The notes under the pieces are model-generated. The model was not told the DNA's origin, ran no database searches, and was given only the letters and a program-made list of their open reading frames with translations. Below are positions 22,110 through 28,607 of a DNA stretch of 39,690 nt, piece after piece. The position numbers were made by a program, and so were the translations under genes. Origin of the DNA: Pseudomonadota bacterium. Its GTDB lineage: Bacteria > Myxococcota_A > UBA796 > GCA-2862545. Each line of letters starts with the position of its first letter. The stretch's first letter is position 1. The stretch covers positions 1 through 39,690 of the forward strand of contig PKDJ01000044.1 in NCBI GenBank assembly GCA_002862545.1, written 5' to 3'.

Positions 22110-24040
22110 GCGTCCACCTTCACGCGCGGATCGACCACGCCGTACAGGATGTCGGAGATCAGAATGCCGGCGAGGGTCAGCACGGCGGAGAAGGTCGTGA
22201 TCGCCATGATGAGGGGGTAGTCCCGAGAAAGGATGGCATCGAAGCCGAGCTTGCCCATGCCGTTGATGCTGAAGATGTACTCCACGATGACGGACCCACC
22301 GATCATCCGCGGGAGTAGGTTGGCCACCAGCGTGACGATGGTGATGAGCGCGTTGCGCAGCGCATGCTTGAACACCACCACACGCTCGGCGAGACCCTTG
22401 GCCCGAGCCGTGCGGATGTAGTCTTGGGAGAGCGCCTCGAGCATGGAGGTACGGACGTAGCGTGAGAGGCTCGCAAAGCCGCCGTACACCATCACGATGA
22501 TCGGCAGAACGAGGTGCCAGCCCCAGTCGCCGAGCCACTCGAGGTAGGTCATGGACCAGGGGTCGGTGCCGTGCAGTCCACCGGAGGGGAACCAGGTGAG
22601 GTTGCGCTCCGAGCTGAACGTCATGATCAGGATCGTGGCCAGCCAGAAGTTGGGCACCGAGAAGAGCATGAACAGGATGAAGCTGGAGACGTTGTCGAAC
22701 GTGCCCCCGCGGCCGACGGCAGCGTAGATTCCCAGAGGGATGCTGCAGAGGTAGATGATGCCTATCGCGAGCACGTTGAGGCCAATCGTGACCGGCAGCG
22801 CTCGCCCGATCATGTCGATGACCGGCTCATCGTCGACGAAGGAGCGCCCGAAGTCCAGGGTGGCGGTTCGATAGAGCCAGCTGAAGTACTGGGAGTAGAT
22901 GGGGACCTTGCGCCAGAAGTCGCCCGCGGCGATGGCCTGGTCGCCGAGCATGGCAAGATCGCGGATCTGGCCCGGGTTCTCCGGGGACTGGCCCAGCTGG
23001 ACGCCATCGCGTGACCACTGTCGAACGGACTCGTCGCGACTGCCGCTCCACACGGTCTGCCCGTCGTCGCTGATCGCGACGGCGGAGACCTGCTTGAAGT
23101 GGCCCTCGAAGACGACCGGCTCGCCCACGCCGTCGGGTGTCGCGGGCCACAGGCGGATCTTGCGGTCGTCGCAGCCAGTCACGAGGGTGCCGTCGGCGGC
23201 CGCCTCGATGTCGGTGATCGCCTGCCCATGACCCTCGATGATCTGCAGCGGAGTGGCCGAGTCGAGGCTCCACAGACGAAGCTTCTTGTCGATGCCGCCG
23301 GACCAGAACCTGCCGTCTGCAGCCTCCTCGAGGGCGTAGACCGCACCGATGTGGTGGGCGAACTCCTTGATGAACTGGCCGGTCTCGAACCGATGTACGC
23401 GAATGATGCCCGAGTTGCTCGCCGTGACGACTTGGTCGTCATCGGCGAAGAAGAGGTCGCCGAGAGGCTTGCCGTCACCCTCGGCGGTGGCCACGGGCCC
23501 GTTGCCATCGACGCTCCAGGTGCGGAGGTTGCCTCTCTCGTCGCCGGAGGCGATGCGCTGGCCAGAAGGCGAGATGGCGATCGCACTGACCGAGGCCGGA
23601 TGGTGCCCGGTCCAGCGTCCGACCTCGGCGAGAGAGGCGTCGAGCGCCACGACCGAGCCGTCCTTCGTGCCGACATAGACCTTGGAGCCGTCCTCGGAGA
23701 CGGCGACCGAGCGGGCCCACTGCGGCAGCTCGCTGCTGCGACCCGGCCACGTGAGCGGCGCCAGCTCGGCGCCCGTGTTCGGTGTCCAGGCCTGCGCAGA
23801 GGCGTCCTCGCTCAGCATGCCGAGGAGCTGCTTCTTGGCCTTGATCGTGTCGGCCAGACGATCTTGGTCGCCCTGCCCAGAGCCCTCGGCCTGGGCTGAG
23901 CCGCCACCACCCGCACCCGCACCGAACTGCGCCGCTACGGGGTCGCCCGGCGCGAGGTTGATGATGATGAACGTGATCACGGTGATCCCGAGCAGGGTCG
24001 GGATCATGGTGAGCAGGCGCTTGAGGACGTAGCGGATCAT
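22106..24040 (-). CDS. OppB/DppB-type permease with WD40 beta-propeller inserted in the first periplasmic loop
   Basis: 644 residues against about 310-340 for ordinary OppB. Residues 1-40 are the normal start (MIRYVLKRLLTMIPTLLGIT, then NLAPGDPV). KAKKQLLGML at 68-77 would normally lead straight to PxYxQYxxWL. Instead about 300 residues intervene, with six to seven WD40 blades at roughly 104-377: VAVSEDGSKVYVGTKDG, IAISPSGQRIASGDERGNLRTW, IDKKLRLWSLD, DDRKIRLWPA and ISDDGQTVWSGSRDESVRQW. The permease resumes at VPIYSQYFSWLYR (379) and continues with normal helices and the EAA loop YIRTARAKGLAERVVVFKHALRNA. The reading frame is continuous, so this is a true insertion. Topology puts the propeller in the periplasm. 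It may gate the channel or dock the binding protein. The gene is between the oppA- and oppC-like genes. Confidence 0.93.
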   Translation of the reverse strand: MIRYVLKRLLTMIPTLLGITVITFIIINLAPGDPVAAQFGAGAGGGGSAQAEGSGQGDQDRLADTIKAKKQLLGMLSEDASAQAWTPNTGAELAPLTWPGRSSELPQWARSVAVSEDGSKVYVGTKDGSVVALDASLAEVGRWTGHHPASVSAIAISPSGQRIASGDERGNLRTWSVDGNGPVATAEGDGKPLGDLFFADDDQVVTASNSGIIRVHRFETGQFIKEFAHHIGAVYALEEAADGRFWSGGIDKKLRLWSLDSATPLQIIEGHGQAITDIEAAADGTLVTGCDDRKIRLWPATPDGVGEPVVFEGHFKQVSAVAISDDGQTVWSGSRDESVRQWSRDGVQLGQSPENPGQIRDLAMLGDQAIAAGDFWRKVPIYSQYFSWLYRTATLDFGRSFVDDEPVIDMIGRALPVTIGLNVLAIGIIYLCSIPLGIYAAVGRGGTFDNVSSFILFMLFSVPNFWLATILIMTFSSERNLTWFPSGGLHGTDPWSMTYLEWLGDWGWHLVLPIIVMVYGGFASLSRYVRTSMLEALSQDYIRTARAKGLAERVVVFKHALRNALITIVTLVANLLPRMIGGSVIVEYIFSINGMGKLGFDAILSRDYPLIMAITTFSAVLTLAGILISDILYGVVDPRVKVDA

Positions 24041-25996
24041 CTACTTGTACTTCACGTTCTCAGGCTTCACCCACCACTCGTCGGGGCGCAGACCCGTGGG
24101 AAGCACCTCCACCTCTTCGAAGCGGTTGTTCACGAGCACGCCGACCTTGCCCTCGAGGAGCAGCGTGCGGGGCTGCTCCTGCTGGTAGATGCGGTTGAAC
24201 TCGTGGAACATCGCGTTGCGGGCGTCCTCGTCGAACTCCTCCCGCATCTTCTCCATCAGAGCATCGGCCTCGTCGTTGTGCCAGCCGGCCCCGTTGCCGC
24301 CGTTGGGGATGTCCTGGCTGCTGTGCCACGCCGGGTAGGGGTCGATGAAGGGCGTCGGGAAGCTGTGGTAGAGCACGGCACCGTCGAAGTTGCGGTCCAT
24401 GTAGTCCTGGATGAAGGTCGACCACTCCAGCGTGCGGAGCGTCATGCGGACGCCGAGCTTCTTGCAGGAGTCCTCGAGGAGCCCGGCCGTCTGCGTGTAG
24501 AACGGACGGGGTGAGCCGACCTTCAGCTCGAACTGGAGAGGCTGGCCGTCGCGATCGCGAACGCCGTCACCGTCGGTGTCCGTCCAGCCGGCCTCGTCGA
24601 GGAGAGCGGCGGCCTGGTCGAGGTCGAAGGGCAGCGGCTCGAGGTCGGTGCTGTAGGTGGGGTAGATCCGCTTGGTGTTGCACACGGCGATGTTGCCGCG
24701 CCCTCGCTCGATCTCCTTGAGCATCCACTCTCGGTCGAGCATGTGCGTCATCGCGCGACGAACCCGGGCGTCATCGAACGGAGCCTTCCGGTTGTTCCAA
24801 GTGATGGCGGAGTGACCGATGCCGGTGTGGTCGTAGACGAAGTAGTCGGCGATCTCGGCGATGGTCTTGTCCTTCGACAGCTCGTCATCCCACTGCTGGT
24901 GGTCGACGACCGAGACATCGAAGGTGCCCTTGCGGAACTCCTCGAAGGCCGCGACCTCGTCGGAGATGTAGATCCAGGTGTACTTCTCGAAGTTGTACTT
25001 GGATGGATGGACCTGAATGCCCCAGAAGAAGGGATTCTGGACCATCTCGACGCCCTCTTCGGGGCGGTACTCACGCCCGGGCATGTAGTACGGCCCGGTG
25101 CCTGGGCAGGGAATGCGGATCTTGTTGAAGACCTCGCCGAAGCCAGGGCTGCCGGGCGTCGTGCTGTACTCGTCGATGCCGAGATCCTTCGCGTACTGGG
25201 GGAGCTGCTGCTCGTACCAGGCCTTGTTGAGGATGCGAAGGTCGGTGCCGAAGGCGTACAGTCCGGCCCAGTACTTCTTTCGGTACTTCACCACGACCGT
25301 GTAGGGATCGGGAGCCTCGACGCTCTCGACGTCCTCGTAGGAGGAGCGCATGTGGTCGGCCTGCACGGCCGGATCGCGCATCACGTCGAAGGTGAACTTC
25401 ACGTCGTCTGCCGTGAAGGGGCTGCCGTCGGCGTGGAGGACGCCCTTCCGCAGGTTGAAGGTGTACGTGAGCTTGTCGTCGGAGACCGACCAGCTGGTGG
25501 CGAGTCCCGGCTGGACCTCGGACGGCTTGCGCGGGTTGAGCTTGAGCAGTCGCCCGAGTGTCTCGCCGCTGATTCGCGAGGCATCACCCTCGTTCGAGGC
25601 GTAGTAGTTGAGGTTCTTCGGCGGTGAGCTCCGTCGGTTGACGTAGACATCACCCTGGTGCTTACCAGTGAAGGCGGTCTTGCCGCCGATCGTGTGAGGC
25701 GCGCCCCTGACACGGCCCTCGACGCACAGGATCGGTGCGCGCTGCTTGCCCCAGCCGACAGCCTGGGAGAGCTCGTCGCCTGGGGTGCACTCGGCACCAC
25801 CTGCTGAGGCCTGCACGGAGATGCCGCCGGAGGAGATGGCTGCAACGGTCTTGTCGAGCTCCTCCAGACGCTCCTGCGTGCGAATGAGCTGGGCTTCCCA
25901 CCGGTCCATCGCGCACATGTTGAGGGTCAGTGCGATGGTGCCGGCGCCTAGACCGAGCACGGTGAGGATTCGAAGGAGGTTGCTCTGCTCGTCCAT
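24041..25996 (-). CDS. Membrane-anchored peptide-binding protein, OppA/DppA family (SBP_bac_5)
   Basis: 651 residues from ATG 25996. It does not start with a lipoprotein signal. Residues 8-28 are an uncleaved-looking membrane helix (LLRILTVLGLGAGTIALTLN), and residues 32-54 are a likely coiled coil (RWEAQLIRTQERLEELDKTV). The SBP_bac_5 domain starts near 120 (NLNYYASNEGDASRI) and shows typical segments: LATSWSVSDDKLTYTFNLRKG, ADDVKFTFD, NNRKAPFDDARVRRAMTHMLD and AAALLDEAGWTDTDGDGVRD. It captures peptides or similar solutes in the periplasm for the permeases. Its stop is directly followed by the OppB-like start, so the three genes form one operon. A fixed anchor with coiled coil, rather than a free or lipid-tethered protein, may keep it near the WD40-bearing permease. 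Confidence 0.92.
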   Translation of the reverse strand: MDEQSNLLRILTVLGLGAGTIALTLNMCAMDRWEAQLIRTQERLEELDKTVAAISSGGISVQASAGGAECTPGDELSQAVGWGKQRAPILCVEGRVRGAPHTIGGKTAFTGKHQGDVYVNRRSSPPKNLNYYASNEGDASRISGETLGRLLKLNPRKPSEVQPGLATSWSVSDDKLTYTFNLRKGVLHADGSPFTADDVKFTFDVMRDPAVQADHMRSSYEDVESVEAPDPYTVVVKYRKKYWAGLYAFGTDLRILNKAWYEQQLPQYAKDLGIDEYSTTPGSPGFGEVFNKIRIPCPGTGPYYMPGREYRPEEGVEMVQNPFFWGIQVHPSKYNFEKYTWIYISDEVAAFEEFRKGTFDVSVVDHQQWDDELSKDKTIAEIADYFVYDHTGIGHSAITWNNRKAPFDDARVRRAMTHMLDREWMLKEIERGRGNIAVCNTKRIYPTYSTDLEPLPFDLDQAAALLDEAGWTDTDGDGVRDRDGQPLQFELKVGSPRPFYTQTAGLLEDSCKKLGVRMTLRTLEWSTFIQDYMDRNFDGAVLYHSFPTPFIDPYPAWHSSQDIPNGGNGAGWHNDEADALMEKMREEFDEDARNAMFHEFNRIYQQEQPRTLLLEGKVGVLVNNRFEEVEVLPTGLRPDEWWVKPENVKYK

Positions 25997-26497
25997 GAGT
26001 GGGAGTCGCCCCCTGGCTGGGTCGAAGAAGTGGCTGTGGGGAGCAAGGCTACCGGGCGAGGCCGCGAGGTGCCAGTCCCGAGGCACCCGGTCTGGTGCTC
26101 GCGCACCGAGATTCACGTGTGGCCTCGCCTCGAGTACTTGCGTGTCTGTCGTCCAGAGATTGCCTTCGTTCTTTGTTATCCAGGGGTGAGGTGCGCCGGG
26201 TTCCTGTGCCCGAGCCGCGCCTGATGGTCCGAAGAGGCTCGACGATGTCGTGCCGTGGGCGTGCCACAGCGTGACCTCTCTCGGGCTGGCGGTGCGCATC
26301 GGCCGCGAGAGCACAGCGAGCTGTCGGGCATGCGTCGGTGGAGGGGGCGCCGTAGGGTCCGCGCGACCCTGCCATGGTCTGGGTGGACGTGGTCGTCCGT
26401 ACCCACGGCCACGAGCGGCGGCTCCACGAAGAAGGCCGCGCGGTGGACACCGCACGGCCTGATGCATCGTCCCACTGCAGCGTGGGAGCGGACAGTC
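25997..26497. other. Gene-poor intergenic region upstream of the opp-like operon
   Basis: About 500 bases between the OppA-like start and the end of the cytochrome c peroxidase gene, both minus strand. Several short open frames exist on both strands, but none has a ribosome site with a recognisable or protein-like product. The stretch near 26160-26185 is the least GC-rich and is the likeliest site for the opp promoter. No -10/-35 pair could be named with confidence. No tRNA was seen. Confidence 0.5.
26470..26487 (-). terminator. Possible hairpin terminator of the cytochrome c peroxidase gene
   Basis: TCCCAC and GTGGGA form a 6-bp stem around TGCAGC, 11 bases past the stop at 26498. No U-tract follows, so this is a weak call. 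Confidence 0.3.
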
Positions 26498-27580
26498 CTA
26501 GGCAGGGCCCGGGGTCTTCGGTCCGTTCGCCGGCAGCTCAGGCTTCGCGGCGTACTTCTCGTCGAGCTCGCCCGTCAGGGCCTCGAGGAAGGTCTTGATG
26601 GAGGCGACGGTGGCCTCGTCGAGATCCTTGCCCAGCTGGTGCTTACCCATGAGCACGATCATCTCGTCGAGGGTCTGCACGCTGCCATCGTGGAGGTAGG
26701 GGCCCGTCTTCGCAATGTTCCGGAGCGAGGGCACCTTGAACATGTGCTTGTCGGCCTCGTTCTTCGTGACCTCCATGCGTCCGACATCGGCGGTCTCGTA
26801 GGGCACGACCTGGCCGAGCTTCGCGTACATCTGACCGCCCACGTAGGCGCCGTTGTGACAAGCGGTGCAGCCTGCGGCCATGAAGTCGTCTGCACCCTTG
26901 CGCTCGGCCTCGGTCAAGGCCGTCGCGTCGCCAGCCAGGTACGCGTCCCACTTGGACGGGGTCACCAGGCCACGCTCGAAGGCGCCGATCGCGAGTGCGA
27001 GGTTGTCGTAGGTGATGGGCGCCTCGGCCTCGGGGAACGCAGCCTTGAAGGCCTCGCGGTAGCCCGGGATGCTCTTCAGCAGCTTCTCGACCGTCTCGGC
27101 ATCGGGCATGTTCATCTCGCCCGGGTTGAGGATCGGACCCTTGGCCTGGCCCTCGACATCCGGCTCGCGGCCGTCCCAGAACTGGGCGAGGTGGCCGGCA
27201 GCGTTGAGCGACGTGGGGGAGTTTCGACCCCCACGCTCACCCTTCACTCCAGGACTCGTCGGCTCGCTGTCGACACCGAAGTTGGCGAGCTGATGGCACG
27301 TGTTGCACGACTGCTCCTGGTTCGAGGAGAGTCGGGTGTCGTAGTAGAGCATCCGCCCGAGGTCGACCAGGGCCTCTGTGCGAGCCGGTCCGCCCTCTCG
27401 GTCCATCGAGCTGGGCAGCGCGGCGAAGATGGCTGTGTGCTTCTCGTCGACCGTTGGTGCGGCGGGCTCGGGTGCCTCCGCGGCCTTCTCGGCGACGGCC
27501 TCGGGCGCGGGCGCCGGAGCCGGGGTGTCACTGCCGCAGGCGCCCAGCGCCAGGAGCAGTACGAAGAGTTGATGACGCAT
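26498..27580 (-). CDS. Dihaem cytochrome c peroxidase (CcpA/MauG family) lipoprotein
   Basis: 360 residues from ATG 27580, which has GAGGT five bases upstream and starts the lipoprotein signal (LALGAC, Cys15). An upstream ATG at 27631 adds unrelated residues. An Ala/Pro/Glu linker (16-43) precedes the enzyme domain. Two c-type haem motifs are seen: CNTCH at 92-96 and CTACH at 238-242. Family signatures are LGRMLYYDTRLSSN, RNSPTSLNAAGHLAQFWDGR and FKVPSLRNIAKTGPYLHDG. The family reduces hydrogen peroxide to water with electrons from small cytochromes in the periplasm; MauG-like relatives carry out other oxidations. It is probably monocistronic, with a 217-base gap upstream. No cytochrome partner is nearby. 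Confidence 0.94.
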   Translation of the reverse strand: MRHQLFVLLLALGACGSDTPAPAPAPEAVAEKAAEAPEPAAPTVDEKHTAIFAALPSSMDREGGPARTEALVDLGRMLYYDTRLSSNQEQSCNTCHQLANFGVDSEPTSPGVKGERGGRNSPTSLNAAGHLAQFWDGREPDVEGQAKGPILNPGEMNMPDAETVEKLLKSIPGYREAFKAAFPEAEAPITYDNLALAIGAFERGLVTPSKWDAYLAGDATALTEAERKGADDFMAAGCTACHNGAYVGGQMYAKLGQVVPYETADVGRMEVTKNEADKHMFKVPSLRNIAKTGPYLHDGSVQTLDEMIVLMGKHQLGKDLDEATVASIKTFLEALTGELDEKYAAKPELPANGPKTPGPA

Positions 27581-27740
27581 CGTCGACCTCACAGATTCAG
27601 ACGCGGTGATCGTACTACGTCGCGAGGGCACGAGGGTGGGCCAGCTCGCGGCAAGTAAGAACCCTAAATCACCACCCTGCCCACATGCGAGGCAAATTGC
27701 TGTCGATGGCGTGATTGATCACGGCTGCGGCCTGGTGGGA

Positions 27741-27759
27741 CCGCTGGTGACTTCAGCGG
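27741..27759 (-). terminator. Possible hairpin terminator after the coiled-coil membrane protein
   Basis: CCGCTG (27741-27746) and CAGCGG (27754-27759) can pair around a seven-base loop, 38 bases past the stop at 27798. No U-tract is present. It lies within the 217-base gap before the peroxidase gene, which holds no other recognised feature. Confidence 0.25.
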
Positions 27760-27797
27760 ATGGGCGATGGCGCGGGCCGTCGGAATCTGCGCGTGGA

Positions 27798-28454
27798 TCA
27801 GGGCCCCGTATGCAGCCGGAGCAGCTTCCCGACGCCGGTCGAGCGCCACATGTCCTTGAAGGCATCATCCCCGACCTCTGCTCGCAGGTCGGCGATCGTC
27901 TCGTTGCGCAGTACGCCCGCCTCTCGGCTCGCATCCTGGAGGTCCATCTCGCGAGACGTCACCTGCTGCTCCAGGTCCGCCAGTGAGTCGAAGAGTGGGG
28001 TGATGGATTCCTCCATCATGCGGATCTCGTCGTCTGTGGCGTCCGTGCTCGCCGCCCAGGCGTCGAACTCCTCCACGAAGATCTCCCGTGCCTCGGCCAG
28101 GCTCTCGGGCATGTCGAAGTCTCTGCCTCTCTTCGGGGACCGGTCGGATGGCGGAGGCGGCGGCCGCTTGGCCGCCTCGTCGAAGGCTCGCTGGAGCTGC
28201 TCCGCAGCGCTGGCCTCGCTGGTGCCGGTGGGCTGTGGCTCGATGGTTCGTGGTCGTGAGACGGGCTGGTTCCCAGCGGGCTGTGTGATGCTGGGGTTCT
28301 TGGGTGCACGGGAGGCCTCGATCCGGCACTCCGAGAGCTCGCGACGCAGGCTCGTCGCCTCTTCCCGGAGTGAAGAGAGCTCGGACAGCTGGAGTCCAAT
28401 GATGATTCCAAGCAGGGCGCTCAGGCCGCCCAGGCCGATTGCAGCAGCACGCAT
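27798..28454 (-). CDS. Membrane-anchored coiled-coil protein, unknown function
   Basis: 218 residues. An N-terminal membrane helix (AAAIGLGGLSALLGIIIGLQ) is followed at once by a coiled coil (LSELSSLREEATSLRRELSECRIEA). A Pro-rich linker comes next, and then a helical C-terminal domain (about 115-215) with AEAREIFVEEFDAWAAS and LADLEQQVTSREMDLQDASREAGVLRN-like heptads. The layout resembles small envelope or division-associated structural proteins, but no family is recognised. It diverges from the amidohydrolase gene; the 153-base region between them must hold both promoters, and no clear promoter was identified there. Confidence 0.7.
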   Translation of the reverse strand: MRAAAIGLGGLSALLGIIIGLQLSELSSLREEATSLRRELSECRIEASRAPKNPSITQPAGNQPVSRPRTIEPQPTGTSEASAAEQLQRAFDEAAKRPPPPPSDRSPKRGRDFDMPESLAEAREIFVEEFDAWAASTDATDDEIRMMEESITPLFDSLADLEQQVTSREMDLQDASREAGVLRNETIADLRAEVGDDAFKDMWRSTGVGKLLRLHTGP

Positions 28455-28607
28455 ACCATCACCTCGATTGCCGTCGGTTCTAGCCCTGTGCGCCGGCCTC
28501 TTGCCACTGTCAGTTCGGCGGCGACCCGCGTTTGTGTCTCAGTGTTCCAGAGCGCTGCGGCGGACACGGATGCCGGGATAGGGGGCCGGCACGTGAGGGG
28601 AGATCCG

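Noticed and set aside
22907-23815. The WD40 region as a separate gene or an assembly chimera
   Set aside because: The frame is continuous, no stop or ribosome site interrupts it, and both permease halves are needed for one complete OppB. Composition matches its flanks.
26049-26450. Minus-strand frame of 133 codons in the intergenic region before the peroxidase gene
   Set aside because: Arg/Ser/Thr-rich, with no ribosome site and no recognisable fold.
26255-27658. Long plus-strand open frame (about 467 codons) opposite the cytochrome c peroxidase gene
   Set aside because: It is the antisense shadow of a gene with two haem motifs and a lipobox. High GC keeps such frames open, and the product has no recognisable domain.
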